64,000 nucleotides of DNA from Luteimicrobium xylanilyticum (GCF_009429125.1 NZ_CP045529.1:3162001-3226000); one strand, 5' to 3'. Positions 9,175-19,259 are shown, counted from the stretch's first letter. Numbers and translations: made by a program. Notes: generated from the letters alone by a model not told the origin.

Positions 9175-10329
9175 GTGACCCTCTCCCCGACCACGGCGCC
9201 CGACCCGCGCGGGCTGGACGACGCCGGGACGGTGGACGTCGCGGTCGTCGGGGCCGGGCAGGCGGGGCTCTCGGCGGCGTGGCACCTCCGACGCCGTGGT
9301 TTCGTGGCGCCGTGGGAGCCGGCTGCGGCCGGGCGGCGCACGTTCGTGGTGCTCGACGGCGAGGACGGTCCGGGCGGGGCGTGGCGGCACCGGTGGAAGT
9401 CGCTGCGCATGGCGACGGTCAACAAGGTCCACGACCCGCCCGGCATGGCCCTGCCGACCGTCGACCCGGCCGAGCCGTCCCGCGACGCGGTGCCCCGTTA
9501 CTACGCGGCGTACGAGCGCGAGGCGGACCTCCCGGTGGTGCGTCCGGCGCGGGTGACCCGGGTGGAGTCGTCGCGTCCCGACGACGGCGCCTCGCCCCTG
9601 CGCGTCACGCTCGCCGACGGACGGACCCTGCTCGCCCGGACGCTGGTCAACGCGACGGGCACGTGGACCAAGCCGTTCTGGCCGTACTACCCCGGCCAGG
9701 AGACCTTCCTGGGCCGTCAGCTCCACACGGCCGACTACGTGCGCGCGGAGGACTTCGCGGGGCAGCACGTGGTCGTCGTCGGGGGCGGGATCAGTGCGGT
9801 GCAGCTGCTCGCGGAGATCAGCGAGGTCGCCACGACGACCTGGGTCACGCGGCGCGAACCGGTGTGGCGGGACGACGAGTTCACGCAGCGGGCCGGGCAC
9901 GACGCGGTCGCGCTCGTCGACGAGCGGGTGCGCGCCGGGCTGCCGCCCGGGTCCGTGGTGAGCGTGACGGGCCTGATCCTCACGCCTGCGCTGCGTGCGG
10001 CCGCCGCCCGCGGGGTGCTGGTGCGCCGGCCGATGTTCGACCGGATCACACCTGACGGCGTGGCGTGGGCCGACGGCACCGAGCAGCACGCCGACGCGAT
10101 CCTGTGGGCGACCGGCTTCCGCGCGGCGCTCGACCACCTCGCCCCGCTGCACCTGCGTGGGCCGGGCGGCGGGATCGTCATGGACGGCACGCGCGTCGTC
10201 GGCGAGCCGCGCGTGCAGCTCGTGGGGTACGGGCCGTCGGCGTCGACGATCGGCGCGAACCGCGCGGGCCGCGACGCCGCCCGCGAGGTCTCCCGCTACC
10301 TCGACGCCCTCCCCGCCCCCGCGAAGTAG
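9175..10329 (+). CDS. FAD-dependent oxidoreductase (flavin monooxygenase-like)
   Basis: A 384-residue flavoprotein. An N-terminal Rossmann motif VAVVGAGQAGLSAAWHL binds FAD and a second one, VVVVGGGISAVQLL near residue 200, would bind NAD(P)H. ATGF near residue 320 is the typical late FAD-contact motif. This two-dinucleotide-site layout is that of the YdhS/CzcO/FMO-like group. Start GTG 9175 has only a weak ribosome site. The TAG stop lies inside a dispersed repeat (see 10321-10384). Substrate unknown. Confidence 0.85.
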   Translation: MTLSPTTAPDPRGLDDAGTVDVAVVGAGQAGLSAAWHLRRRGFVAPWEPAAAGRRTFVVLDGEDGPGGAWRHRWKSLRMATVNKVHDPPGMALPTVDPAEPSRDAVPRYYAAYEREADLPVVRPARVTRVESSRPDDGASPLRVTLADGRTLLARTLVNATGTWTKPFWPYYPGQETFLGRQLHTADYVRAEDFAGQHVVVVGGGISAVQLLAEISEVATTTWVTRREPVWRDDEFTQRAGHDAVALVDERVRAGLPPGSVVSVTGLILTPALRAAAARGVLVRRPMFDRITPDGVAWADGTEQHADAILWATGFRAALDHLAPLHLRGPGGGIVMDGTRVVGEPRVQLVGYGPSASTIGANRAGRDAAREVSRYLDALPAPAK

Positions 10330-10384
10330 TACGGCCGCCGGCATACCTCGCGAAGTAGTACGGCGGCCGTACTACTTCGCGAGG
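10321..10384. repeat. palindromic dispersed repeat, probable bidirectional terminator
   Basis: Contains one direct GAAGTAGTACGGCCGCC unit and then a perfect 19-bp inverted repeat (10346-10364 and 10366-10384) around a single central base. The unit is the same as the triple repeat at 25147-25233. It starts inside the last codons of the oxidoreductase gene and supplies its TAG stop. It ends 8 bp before the fdhA stop, so it sits exactly between convergent genes. Confidence 0.85.
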
Positions 10385-10391
10385 GTGCGGG

Positions 10392-11618
10392 TCAGGCGGC
10401 CTTGGTGCCCAGGTAGCCGTTCGCGTCGAGCACGAACTTCTGCGCGGCGCCGGAGTCGAACTCGGCGTACCCGCGGGGGGCGTCGTCGAGGCCGATGGTG
10501 GTCGCGCCGACGTTCTTCGCGATGTGCACGCGGTCGTGGAGGATCGCCTGCATGAGCCCGTAGTTGTACTTCATGACCGGACACTGGCCGGTCGTGAAGG
10601 ACAGCGACTTGGCCCAGCCCGTGCCGAGGCTCAGGGACAGCGAGCCCTTCTTCGCGGCCTCGTCGATCCCGCCGGGGTCGCCGGTGACGTAGAGCCCGGG
10701 GATGCCGAGCGCGCCGCCCGCGGCCGTGAGGTCCATGAGGTCGTTGAGGACGGTCGCGGGCGCCTCGCTCGCCCCCGCACCGTGCCCCTTGGCCTCGAAC
10801 CCGACGGCGTCGACGCCGCAGTCCACCTCGGGCACGCCGAGGATCTGCTCGATCTGCTCGATCGGGCCGCCCTTCGTGAGGTCGACGGTCTCGCAGCCGA
10901 ACGACCGGGCCTGGGCGAGGCGGTCGGCGTTCATGTCCCCGACGATGACGGCGGCCGCGCCGAGCAGCAGCGCGCCCGTCGCCGCGGCGAGGCCCACCGG
11001 CCCGGCGCCCGCGACGTACACCGTCGAGCCGACGCCGACGCCCGCCGTCACGACGCCGTGGAAGCCGGTCGGGAAGATGTCCGACAGCATCGCCAGGTCG
11101 AGGATCTTCTCCATCGCCCGGTCCTTGTCGGGGAACACGAGCGCGTTGAAGTCGGCGTACGGGACGAGCACGTAGTTCGCCTGCCCGCCGACCCAGCCGC
11201 CCATGTCGACGTACCCGTACGCGCTGCCCGGCCGGTCGGGGTTCACGTTGAGGCAGATCCCGGTCTTGCGCTCCTTGCAGTTCTTGCACCGCCCGCAGGC
11301 GATGTTGAAGGGCACCGAGACGAGGTCGCCGACCTTGACGAACTCGACGTCGGGCCCGACCTCGACCACCTCGCCGGTGATCTCGTGGCCCAGCACGAGG
11401 TTCTGCGGGGCCGTGGTGCGGCCGCGGACCATGTGCTGGTCCGAGCCGCAGATGTTGGTGGCGACCGTCTTGACGATCGCGCCGTGCGGGACCTTGCGGC
11501 CCACGTTCGCCGGGTTCACGCCCGGTCCGTCCTTCAGCTCGAAGGTCGGGTAGTCGATGTCGATCACCTCGACCTTGCCGGGGCCTTCGTACGCGACCGC
11601 GCGGTTCTTCTCCGCCAT
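10392..11618 (-). CDS. fdhA: glutathione-independent formaldehyde dehydrogenase (zinc MDR family)
   Basis: A 408-residue zinc alcohol-dehydrogenase-like enzyme. It matches the Pseudomonas-type FdhA in its N-terminus (NRAVAYEGPGKVEV), catalytic zinc ligands in NICGSDQH and GHEITGEV, four structural-zinc cysteines in CGRCKNCKERKTGIC and the NAD-binding VAGAGPVGLAA. It would oxidise formaldehyde to formate with tightly bound NAD; related proteins act as aldehyde dismutases or on other alcohols, so the substrate is an inference. It faces the MarR/MFS pair with a palindromic operator between. Confidence 0.88.
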   Translation of the reverse strand: MAEKNRAVAYEGPGKVEVIDIDYPTFELKDGPGVNPANVGRKVPHGAIVKTVATNICGSDQHMVRGRTTAPQNLVLGHEITGEVVEVGPDVEFVKVGDLVSVPFNIACGRCKNCKERKTGICLNVNPDRPGSAYGYVDMGGWVGGQANYVLVPYADFNALVFPDKDRAMEKILDLAMLSDIFPTGFHGVVTAGVGVGSTVYVAGAGPVGLAAATGALLLGAAAVIVGDMNADRLAQARSFGCETVDLTKGGPIEQIEQILGVPEVDCGVDAVGFEAKGHGAGASEAPATVLNDLMDLTAAGGALGIPGLYVTGDPGGIDEAAKKGSLSLSLGTGWAKSLSFTTGQCPVMKYNYGLMQAILHDRVHIAKNVGATTIGLDDAPRGYAEFDSGAAQKFVLDANGYLGTKAA

Positions 11619-11719
11619 CGTCGATCCTCCTCGATCACGACCTCCCGGGGGTCTCCCGGGGTTCCTCCGACGGTACGCGCGAACGGTCGACCTACGCAGG
11701 CCGGCGAGCTCGCGGCCCC

Positions 11720-11742
11720 GTCAAGAGTCTTGACGTCAAGAG
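11720..11742 (+). promoter_or_regulatory. palindromic operator candidate before MarR
   Basis: GTCAAGAGTCTTGAC (11720-11734) is a perfect inverted repeat with one central base, followed at once by a third half-site GTCAAGAG (11735-11742). It lies 19 bp before the MarR start codon and in the fdhA-marR intergenic region, where an autoregulatory MarR site is expected. Confidence 0.6.
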
Positions 11743-11760
11743 ACGGGATACGCTCGCCCC

Positions 11761-12264
11761 ATGCCCGCCGCCCAGCATCCCGACGAGGTCGACCGCATCG
11801 TCGCCGCGTGGCAGCGCGTGCGCCCGGACCTCGACGTCGAGCCCCTCACCGTCTTCTCGCGCGTGAGCCGGCTGGGCCGCCACCTCGACCTCGCCCGCCG
11901 CGGCGCGTTCGCCCGGTCCGGCCTCGAACCGTGGGAGTTCGACGTCCTGTCGGCGCTGCGCCGCGCCGGGGAGCCGTACCGCCTGTCGCCCGGCGCGCTC
12001 GTCACCCAGACGCTCGTCACGAGCGGCACCATGACCAACCGCATCGACCGGCTCGAGGAACGCGACCTCGTCCAGCGCCACCGCTCCCCCGACGACCGCC
12101 GTGGCGTCCTCGTCGAGCTCACCGAGGTGGGCCTGCGCCGCGTCGACGACGCCATGACGGAGCTGCTCCAGGTCGAGGCCGGCATCCTCGACGTCCTGCC
12201 TGCCGCGGACCGGTCGCGCCTCGCCGCCCTGCTGCGCGTCGTCGTCGGCCCGTTCGAGGGCTGA
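11761..12264 (+). CDS. MarR family transcriptional regulator
   Basis: A 167-residue winged-helix regulator. The family pattern is clear: FDVLSALRRAG, then the recognition helix in VTSGTMTNRIDRLEERDLV and the wing RSPDDRRGVLVELT. It is followed after 2 bp by an MFS transporter gene, and its promoter carries a strong palindrome, so autoregulation plus control of the transporter, and perhaps of the divergent fdhA, is the likely arrangement. Ligand unknown. Confidence 0.92.
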   Translation: MPAAQHPDEVDRIVAAWQRVRPDLDVEPLTVFSRVSRLGRHLDLARRGAFARSGLEPWEFDVLSALRRAGEPYRLSPGALVTQTLVTSGTMTNRIDRLEERDLVQRHRSPDDRRGVLVELTEVGLRRVDDAMTELLQVEAGILDVLPAADRSRLAALLRVVVGPFEG

Positions 12265-12266
12265 GC

Positions 12267-13487
12267 ATGAGCACCCCGTCCACATCCAGACGTCTGCCCG
12301 CGGGCGGCGCGTCCGGCCTGCTGCTCGCGGCCGTCGTGCTGGTCGCGCTCAACCTGCGCACCCCGATCGTCGCCCTCGCACCGGTGACCGGGGACGTCCG
12401 CGCCGACCTCGGCCTGTCCGCGGCCGCCGTCGGCGTGCTCACCGGCCTGCCGGTGCTGTGCTTCGCCGTCGCGTCCCCGCTCGCGTCCGCCGCGATCGCA
12501 CGGCTCGGGATCGAACGGGTCGTGCAGCTCGCGCTCGCCACCATCCTGCTCGGCACGGTCGTCCGCTCGGCCGGGTCGTTCCCCGCGGCGCTCGCGGGGA
12601 CCGTCCTGATCGGGCTCGCGATCACGGCCGGGAACATCGCGGTACCGCTCGTCGTCGCGCGCGACTTCGCCGCCAACGCGGCGCGGGTCACCGGGCTCTA
12701 CTCGGCGGCCCTCAACGGCGGAGCGGTGCTCGCGACCGCGTTCACCGCGCCGCTCGCCGACGCCGTCGGGTGGCGGTGGGCGCTCGTCGCGTGGGCGCTG
12801 CTCGTCCCCGTCGCCTGGGTGGCCTGGCAGGCCGCGATCCGGCGCCGCGGCGTCGAGCCCACCCCCCGGACGGTGCAGCCCAGCGCCGCCGACGAGGCGC
12901 ATGCGCTGCGCCGCCCGCTCACCTGGCTGCTCGTCGCCATGTTCGCCGGCCAGTCCTTCGGCTACTACGGCACGACGGCGTGGCTCCCGACGATCCTCCA
13001 CGACACCCGCGGCCTCGATCCGAGCGCCTCCGGAGGCGCCGCCGCGCTCTTCCAGCTCTTCGGGGCCGTCGGCTCCGTCGCGATCCCGCTCGTGCTGGGG
13101 CGGCGGGTCACGCCGCGCGGAGCGTTCTGCGTGATCGCGGTCGCCTGGCTCGCGCTGCCTCTCGGGCTGCTGCTCGCCCCCGGGCTGTGGCCGCTGTGGG
13201 CGTCCCTCGCGGGAGCCGCGCAAGGCGCCAACTTCACGGTCATCTTCACGATCGTCGCGGTCCGCTCGACCAGCCTGCGCGAGGCCCGGACCACGTCCAC
13301 CGCCGTGCAGACGTTCGGGTACGTCATCGGCGCGCTCGCACCGTCGGTCATGGGGGCCGTCCACACCGCGTCCGACGGCTGGACCGCACCCCTGGTCCTG
13401 CTGCTCGTCGTCGTCGCGGTCATGGTCGCCGCGGGCCTGCTGGCGACCGCGCCGCACACGCCCGACGCCCGGCCGACATCTGGCTAG
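12267..13487 (+). CDS. MFS transporter, CynX/NimT-like
   Basis: A 406-residue major facilitator protein with about 12 hydrophobic segments. NLRTPIVALAPVTGDVRADL in the first loop is typical of the CynX/NimT (cyanate/2-nitroimidazole) branch. The start lies 2 bp after the marR stop, so both are one transcription unit. Members export or import small organic anions and drugs; the substrate here is not evident. Confidence 0.9.
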   Translation: MSTPSTSRRLPAGGASGLLLAAVVLVALNLRTPIVALAPVTGDVRADLGLSAAAVGVLTGLPVLCFAVASPLASAAIARLGIERVVQLALATILLGTVVRSAGSFPAALAGTVLIGLAITAGNIAVPLVVARDFAANAARVTGLYSAALNGGAVLATAFTAPLADAVGWRWALVAWALLVPVAWVAWQAAIRRRGVEPTPRTVQPSAADEAHALRRPLTWLLVAMFAGQSFGYYGTTAWLPTILHDTRGLDPSASGGAAALFQLFGAVGSVAIPLVLGRRVTPRGAFCVIAVAWLALPLGLLLAPGLWPLWASLAGAAQGANFTVIFTIVAVRSTSLREARTTSTAVQTFGYVIGALAPSVMGAVHTASDGWTAPLVLLLVVVAVMVAAGLLATAPHTPDARPTSG

Positions 13488-13604
13488 ACTCGGTCCGTCG
13501 AGGCGGGCCGGGCCCGCCGGCGCCCTCAAAAGGGGTGCGCGCGGGCGCGGTGCGCCCCGGGACACATACGGCAGCACATCCGTCAGTGTCACCGTGAGGT
13601 CCCC

Positions 13605-15278
13605 GTGCCCGCAGCCACCACCGTCTCCGCCCACGTCGCCCGCACCCTCTCCCGCCACGTCGACCACGTGTTCGGCGTCATGGGCAACGGCAACGCCTGG
13701 TTCCTCGACGCGCTCGAGCGCGAGACCTCCGTCCCCTTCTCCGCCGTCCGCCACGAGTCGGGGGCCGTCGTCGCCGCCGACGCGTACTTCCGCGCGTCGG
13801 GCCGGACCGCCGCCGCGACCGCCACGTACGGCGCCGGGTTCACCAACACGCTCACCGCGCTCGCGGAGGCCGCCCAGGCGCGCGTGCCGCTCGTGCTGCT
13901 CACGGGCGACGAGCCGACGTCGGGACCGCGCCCGTGGGACGTCGACCAGATCGCGCTCGCCGCGGCCGTCGGCGCCCGCACGTACACCGTGGGCCGCGCC
14001 GACGCGGCCGCGACCACCGTCATCGCGATCGAGCACTCGCTCGCCTACCGGGTGCCTGTCGTGCTCGCGATCCCCTACGACGTCGCCGCCCTCGATGCCG
14101 GGCCGCTCCCCGAGCCGCCCGCGCCCGTGCTGCCCGGGCCCCTCGCTCCGGCGGGCCCCTTCGACGCCGCGGCGATCGAGGAGGTGGCGCGCCTCCTCGC
14201 GGGCGCCGAGCGCCCGCTCCTGCTCGCAGGCCGGGGCGCCTGGCTCGCGGGCGCCGGGGCGGCCCTCGGCGAGCTCGCGGAGGCGACCGGCGCCCTCACC
14301 GTCAGCACCGCGCTGGGCCGCGGCGTCTTCCCCGACGGCCGCTACGACCTCGGCGTCGCCGGCGGGTTCGGGGCCGACGGCGCGATGGCGCTCGTCCGCG
14401 AGGCCGACGTCGCGCTCGTCGTCGGGGCGTCGCTGGGCCAGTTCACGATGCGGTTCGGCGAGCTGTTCGCGCCGGGCACGCGCGTCGTCCAGGTCGACAC
14501 GGCGCCCTCGGCGACGCATCGGCACGTCGGCACGTTCGTGCGCGGGGACGCCGGGGTCGTGGCGCGCACCCTCGTCGACGCCTTGCGCGCCGCCGACGCC
14601 GAGCCGTCCGGCTGGCGCGAGACCGTCGACGTCGACGGCGCCCGCTGGTACGCCACCGGTCCCGTCGACGGGATCGCCGCCGACGGCCGCCTCGACCCGC
14701 GGACCGTCGCGCACCGCCTCGCCGCGCTCCTGCCCGAGGACCGGGTCGTCGTGTCCGACGGGGGCCACTTCATCGGCTGGGCCAACATGTACTGGCCCGT
14801 CGCCTCGCCCGACCGGATGCTCATGGTCGGCACGGCCTACCAGTCCATCGGCCTCGGGTTCCCGAGCGTCGCGGGGGCGGCCGCGGCCCGGCCGGGCTCC
14901 GCCGTCGTCCTCACCACCGGCGACGGCGGCGGGCTCATGGCCCTCGCCGACCTCGAGACCGCGGTCCGCACCGCGGGCGGCCGGGGGCTGGCCGTCGTCT
15001 GGAACGACGCGGCGTACGGGGCCGAGGTGCACGTGTACGGGCGCCAGGGCCTCACCGACGGGCCCATGCGCATCCCGGAGGCCGACTTCGCGGCGCTCGC
15101 CGGCGCCGTCGGTGCGGAGGGCGTCGTCGTGCGGGCCCTGGCCGACCTCGACCGGGTGGCGACGTGGCGCGACGAGGCGGTGGACGACCGCCGGTTCCTG
15201 CTGCTCGACTGCCGGGTGTCACCGGGCGTCGTCGCGCCCTACCAGGAGGAGATCCTGCGGGCGAACCGCCGCCACTGA
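13605..15278 (+). CDS. thiamine-pyrophosphate-dependent enzyme (acetolactate synthase-like fold)
   Basis: A 557-residue ThDP enzyme with the usual three parts: a pyrimidine-binding domain with the catalytic Glu in VRHESGA near residue 50, a central domain (about 190-320), and a diphosphate-binding domain with the motif GDGGGLMALADLETAV ending in the metal-contact Asn of WNDAAYG. It is related to acetolactate synthase, benzoylformate decarboxylase and sulfopyruvate decarboxylase, but the features that separate these cannot be read with confidence. GTG start. No ilvN partner is nearby, which argues against a biosynthetic acetolactate synthase. Confidence 0.85.
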   Translation: MPAATTVSAHVARTLSRHVDHVFGVMGNGNAWFLDALERETSVPFSAVRHESGAVVAADAYFRASGRTAAATATYGAGFTNTLTALAEAAQARVPLVLLTGDEPTSGPRPWDVDQIALAAAVGARTYTVGRADAAATTVIAIEHSLAYRVPVVLAIPYDVAALDAGPLPEPPAPVLPGPLAPAGPFDAAAIEEVARLLAGAERPLLLAGRGAWLAGAGAALGELAEATGALTVSTALGRGVFPDGRYDLGVAGGFGADGAMALVREADVALVVGASLGQFTMRFGELFAPGTRVVQVDTAPSATHRHVGTFVRGDAGVVARTLVDALRAADAEPSGWRETVDVDGARWYATGPVDGIAADGRLDPRTVAHRLAALLPEDRVVVSDGGHFIGWANMYWPVASPDRMLMVGTAYQSIGLGFPSVAGAAAARPGSAVVLTTGDGGGLMALADLETAVRTAGGRGLAVVWNDAAYGAEVHVYGRQGLTDGPMRIPEADFAALAGAVGAEGVVVRALADLDRVATWRDEAVDDRRFLLLDCRVSPGVVAPYQEEILRANRRH

Positions 15279-15348
15279 CGCGCGTCGCCCGGGCCCGCGT
15301 CACAGCCGACCGCTAGGTTGGGCAGCACCGTCGTACGCAGGAGGACGC

Positions 15349-15870
15349 ATGGCCGAGCCGCGCTGGCTCACCGCCGACCAGATGCGCAGCTGGCTGCGCC
15401 TGCAGGCCGTGGTCGAGCTGCTGCCGGGGGTCCTGGACCAGCAGCTCCAGCGCGACGCGCAGCTCACCCACTACGAGTACCTGGTGCTGGCGATCCTGTC
15501 CGACGCACCCGAGCGGTCGTTGCGGATGTCCGACCTCGCGCGCCGCACGAACGCGACCCTCCCCCGGCTGTCGCACGTGGTGCGACGCCTCGAGGACCGC
15601 GGTTTCGTGCAGCGCGCGCCGGTCCCCGACGACGGCCGGGTGACCATCGCGTCGCTGACCGACGCGGGCTGGGCCAAGGTCGTGGCGTCCGCGCCGGGAC
15701 ACGCGCGCACGGTCCTCGAGCACGTCTACGACCGGCTCGACGAGGAGGACGTCGCCGACCTCAACCGGGTGCTCGCGAAGGTGGTGCGCGGCATCGACCC
15801 CGGCGACCGGTTCGGTGCGCTCGCCGACGACCACCCCGCGATCCACGACGACGGCACGGTCAGCCGCTGA
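15349..15870 (+). CDS. MarR family transcriptional regulator
   Basis: A 173-residue regulator with LTHYEYLVLAILSDAP, the recognition-helix region MSDLARRTNATLPRLSHVVR and the wing PVPDDGRVTIASLTDAG. A strong AGGAGG precedes the ATG. It lies between the ThDP enzyme and fdhD on the same strand. No obvious palindrome is seen in the 70 bp before it, so its targets are not predicted. Confidence 0.92.
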   Translation: MAEPRWLTADQMRSWLRLQAVVELLPGVLDQQLQRDAQLTHYEYLVLAILSDAPERSLRMSDLARRTNATLPRLSHVVRRLEDRGFVQRAPVPDDGRVTIASLTDAGWAKVVASAPGHARTVLEHVYDRLDEEDVADLNRVLAKVVRGIDPGDRFGALADDHPAIHDDGTVSR

Positions 15871-15951
15871 CGTCCCGTTGTGCGAACGGGCCGCACGCTG
15901 GTAGGCCTGGGGTATGGACGACGACGCTCCCCTCTCCCCCCGGGTCGCCTC

Positions 15952-16893
15952 GTGAACCGGGTCACCGCGCGGCGGAGGGTCAGCCGGATCCGCTTCGACA
16001 CCGCTGAGACGCCGAGCGTCTCGGTCCGCGAGGACGTGCTCGCCGTCGAGGAGCCGCTCGAGATCCGCGTCGGCGGACGCTCGTACGCGGTCACGATGCG
16101 GACCCCGGGCCACGACGTCGAGCTCGCCGCGGGCTTCCTCGTCTCCGAGGGGATCGTCACGCGGGGCGAGCACCTGGCGGCAGCCCGCTACTGCGCAGGC
16201 GCGACGGCGACGAGCCCCGCGGGCACGCCCGAGAACACGTACAACGTGCTCGACGTCGGCCTCGCGCCCGGCGTGCGTCCGCCCGACCCGGCGCAGGCCC
16301 GCGAGTTCTTCACCTCCAGCTCGTGCGGACTGTGCGGCAAGGCCTCCGTCGACGCCGTCCGCACCCGGTCGGCCTTCACCGTCGCCGACGACCCGCTCGC
16401 GCTCGCCCCGGAGCTCCTCGCCACGTTCCCCGACCGGCTGCGCGCCGCCCAGGCGATCTTCGAGCGCACAGGCGGACTGCACGCCGCGGGCCTATTCGAC
16501 GGGCGCACGGGCGAGCTGCTCGTCGCCCGCGAGGACGTCGGCCGCCACAACGCCGTGGACAAGGTCGTCGGGTGGGCGCTCCAGCACGACCTGCTGCCCC
16601 TGCGCGGGACCGTGCTCATGGTGTCGGGGCGCGCGAGCTTCGAGCTCACGCAGAAGGCCCTCATGGCGGGGATCCCGGTGCTCGCCGCGGTGTCGGCGCC
16701 GTCGTCGCTCGCGGTCGAGCTCGCCGACGACGGCGGCCTCACGCTCGTGGGCTTCCTCCGGGGCGCCTCCATGGTGGTCTACGCCGGGGCGGGGCGGTTG
16801 CGGAGCGAGAACCGGGACGGTGCCGACGGGGCGAGCGCCGTCGTCGGGCAGGACGGAAGCACGGGCGCGACGAGCAAGGCGGGTGCGGCATGA
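15952..16893 (+). CDS. fdhD: formate dehydrogenase accessory sulfurtransferase FdhD
   Basis: Transfers sulfur from a cysteine desulfurase to the molybdenum cofactor before insertion into formate dehydrogenase. The 313-residue protein has the family signature [11 protein letters not shown], whose CxxC cysteines carry the sulfur, and the [16 protein letters not shown] motif. GTG 15952 is preferred because the protein then starts [10 protein letters not shown], as in other actinobacterial FdhD proteins; an in-frame GTG at 15880 would add 24 unlikely residues. The stop overlaps the next ATG (ATGA), so FdhD and its client are coupled. Confidence 0.95.
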   Translation: MNRVTARRRVSRIRFDTAETPSVSVREDVLAVEEPLEIRVGGRSYAVTMRTPGHDVELAAGFLVSEGIVTRGEHLAAARYCAGATATSPAGTPENTYNVLDVGLAPGVRPPDPAQAREFFTSSSCGLCGKASVDAVRTRSAFTVADDPLALAPELLATFPDRLRAAQAIFERTGGLHAAGLFDGRTGELLVAREDVGRHNAVDKVVGWALQHDLLPLRGTVLMVSGRASFELTQKALMAGIPVLAAVSAPSSLAVELADDGGLTLVGFLRGASMVVYAGAGRLRSENRDGADGASAVVGQDGSTGATSKAGAA

Positions 16894-19259
16894 GCGTGGA
16901 CCAGGGCCAGGGCGGGCTCCCTGCGGGGACCCCGAAGCACGACGTCGGAGCGGACGACGACGGCCTCGAGGTCGGCCCGCCCAAGACGTGGGCGGCGGGG
17001 GTCCCGGGCATCCTGCACGCGCTCGACCCGTCCCTCAAGGGGATGGGACCGACGCGGACCGCCAAGCTGCTGCTCCGCATGAACCACAAGCACGGCTTCG
17101 ACTGCATGAGCTGCGCCTGGCCCGACCCGGACCGCCGCAAGCCGGCCGAGTTCTGCGAGAACGGCGCCAAGGCCGTCAACTGGGAGGCCACGCCGCTCAC
17201 CGTCGACCCGGGTTTCTGGGGCCAGCACAGCGTGACCGAGCTCGCCCGGCAGTCCGAGTACTGGCTGGGGCAGCAGGGCCGCCTCGTCGATCCGGTGTAC
17301 AAGGCGGCGGACTCCGACCACTACGCGCCCGTCTCGTGGGAGCACGCGTTCCGGATCCTCGGCGGACACCTCGCCGACCTCGACTCACCCGACGAGGCCT
17401 CGTTCTACACGAGCGGGCGCACGTCCAACGAGGCGGCGTTCGCGTACCAGCTCTTCGCGCGGACCTTCGGCACCAACAACCTGCCCGACTGCTCGAACAT
17501 GTGCCACGAGTCCACGGGCGCCGCGCTCGGGGAGACGATCGGCGTCGGCAAGGCGACCGTCCTCTACGACGACTTCCCCCAGGCCGACCTCATCATCATC
17601 ATGGGCCAGAACCCCGGCACCAACCACCCGCGCATGCTGACCGCGCTCGAGGAGGCCAAGCGCGCCGGGGCCAGCATCGTCGCCGTCAACCCGCTGCCCG
17701 AGGCCGGCCTGCTGCGGTACAAGAACCCGCAGACGCCGCGTGGGATCGTCGGGCGCGGGACGGCGCTCGCCGACCAGTTCGTGCAGGTGCGGCTCGGCGG
17801 CGACATGGCGCTCCTGCAGGCCGTGAGCAAGCGGGTGCTCGACGCCGAGGCGCGGCACCCGGGCGACGTGCTCGACCACGACTTCCTCGACCGGTACACG
17901 ACAGGGCTCGACGAGCTCGCCGCGTCGCTCGCCGACCTCGACGAGGCCGAGGTGCTCGCCGCGACGGGCGTCACGAGCGCCGAGATCGACGAGCTCGCCG
18001 ACCGCTACCTCACGGCGCAGCGCGTGATCATCACGTGGGCGATGGGCCTGACCCAGCACAAGAAGGCGGTGGCGACCCTCAAGGAGGTCGTCAACCTCCT
18101 GCTCCTGCGCGGGAACATCGGGCGGCCGGGGGCGGGCGCCTCGCCGATCCGCGGGCACTCCAACGTGCAGGGCGACCGGACGATGGGGATCTGGGAGCAG
18201 ATGCCCGACGCGTTCCTCGACGCGCTCGACGGCGAGTTCGGCATCTCGGTGCCGCGCGCGCACGGGCTCGACGCCGTCGGGACCATCGACGCGATGCGCC
18301 AGGGCAGGATCCGGACGTTCGTGTCGCTGGGCGGCAACCTCGTCGCGGCCGTGAGCGACACGGGCGCGGCCGAGGAGGGGATCGCCCGGTGCGACCTCAG
18401 CGTCCAGGTCTCCACCAAGCTCAACCGCTCCCACACCGTCACGGGCCGTGAGGCGCTGATCCTCCCGTGCCTCGGGCGTACGGAGATCGACCGGCAGGTG
18501 TCCGGGGAGCAGTTCGTCTCCGTCGAGGACACGGTCTCCGCCGTGCACGCGTCCCGGGGCGCCGTCGAGCCCGTCGGCACGAACCTCCTGTCCGAGGTGG
18601 CGATCGTCGCGCGGATCGCCCGCGCCGTCGCCGACGCCCGGCGCGAGCGCGGCGCCGACGCCCACGACCTCGACGCCGTCGACTGGGCGGCCTTCGAACG
18701 CGACTACGACGTGGTCCGCGACCACATCGCCGCGGTCGTGCCCGGCTGCGACGACTACAACGCGAAGATCCGTCAGGAGAGCGGGTTCGTGCTGCCGCAC
18801 GGTCCGCGTGACTCCCGCACCTTCCCCACCTCCGACGGCAAGGCCCACCTGACCGTCAACGCGCTCGAGCACGTGGCGTGCCCGCCCGGCCGGCTCCTGC
18901 TGCAGACCGTCCGCGCGCACGACCAGTTCAACACCACCATCTACTCCCGCAACGACCGGTACCGCGGCATCAAGGGCGGGCGCGACGTGGTCTTCGTCAA
19001 CCCCGACGACGTCGCCGAGCTCGGGCTGCACGACGGCCAGCAGGTCGACGTGCACAGCGAGTACGAGGACGGCGTCGACCGGGTCCTGCCCGACGTGCGC
19101 GTCGTCGCGTACCCGACGGCGCGCGGGTGCGCGGCCGCGTACTTCCCCGAGGCGAACGTGCTGGTCCCGCTGGGCGCCGTCGCGGAGAAGAGCAACACCC
19201 CGATCTCCAAGGCGGTCGTGGTCCGCCTGGAACCGGTCGAGGTCCCCGCCCCGATCTGA
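16890..19259 (+). CDS. FdhF/YdeP family molybdopterin oxidoreductase (formate dehydrogenase alpha-like)
   Basis: A 789-residue molybdoenzyme of the FdhF/YdeP branch. The N-terminus holds the Cys pattern FDCMSCAW...EFCENG in place of the classical ferredoxin-like Fe-S domain; the cofactor domains follow ([47 protein letters not shown]), and a C-terminal molydopterin-dinucleotide domain contains [18 protein letters not shown]. The Cys in NMCHES is at the place of the Mo-ligand Cys/Sec of FdhF. No NADH-linked or membrane subunit is nearby. YdeP is tied to acid resistance and its reaction is uncertain; formate oxidation is suggested by FdhD coupling. Confidence 0.9.
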   Translation: MSVDQGQGGLPAGTPKHDVGADDDGLEVGPPKTWAAGVPGILHALDPSLKGMGPTRTAKLLLRMNHKHGFDCMSCAWPDPDRRKPAEFCENGAKAVNWEATPLTVDPGFWGQHSVTELARQSEYWLGQQGRLVDPVYKAADSDHYAPVSWEHAFRILGGHLADLDSPDEASFYTSGRTSNEAAFAYQLFARTFGTNNLPDCSNMCHESTGAALGETIGVGKATVLYDDFPQADLIIIMGQNPGTNHPRMLTALEEAKRAGASIVAVNPLPEAGLLRYKNPQTPRGIVGRGTALADQFVQVRLGGDMALLQAVSKRVLDAEARHPGDVLDHDFLDRYTTGLDELAASLADLDEAEVLAATGVTSAEIDELADRYLTAQRVIITWAMGLTQHKKAVATLKEVVNLLLLRGNIGRPGAGASPIRGHSNVQGDRTMGIWEQMPDAFLDALDGEFGISVPRAHGLDAVGTIDAMRQGRIRTFVSLGGNLVAAVSDTGAAEEGIARCDLSVQVSTKLNRSHTVTGREALILPCLGRTEIDRQVSGEQFVSVEDTVSAVHASRGAVEPVGTNLLSEVAIVARIARAVADARRERGADAHDLDAVDWAAFERDYDVVRDHIAAVVPGCDDYNAKIRQESGFVLPHGPRDSRTFPTSDGKAHLTVNALEHVACPPGRLLLQTVRAHDQFNTTIYSRNDRYRGIKGGRDVVFVNPDDVAELGLHDGQQVDVHSEYEDGVDRVLPDVRVVAYPTARGCAAAYFPEANVLVPLGAVAEKSNTPISKAVVVRLEPVEVPAPI

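Noticed and set aside
10524-13487. A plus-strand open frame of 987 codons, overlapping fdhA in antisense
   Set aside because: Only the last 406 codons (from 12267) have a known fold; the earlier part is an Arg/Val/Asp-rich shadow of fdhA, typical of G+C-rich DNA.
13488-13604. TPP riboswitch before the ThDP enzyme
   Set aside because: No CTGAGA element of the thi-box; only a G+C-rich region with possible hairpins.
11736-15032. A minus-strand open frame of 1098 codons antisense to MarR, MFS and ThDP genes
   Set aside because: Its composition is Arg/Gly/Ala-rich without domains and it mirrors three well-supported genes.
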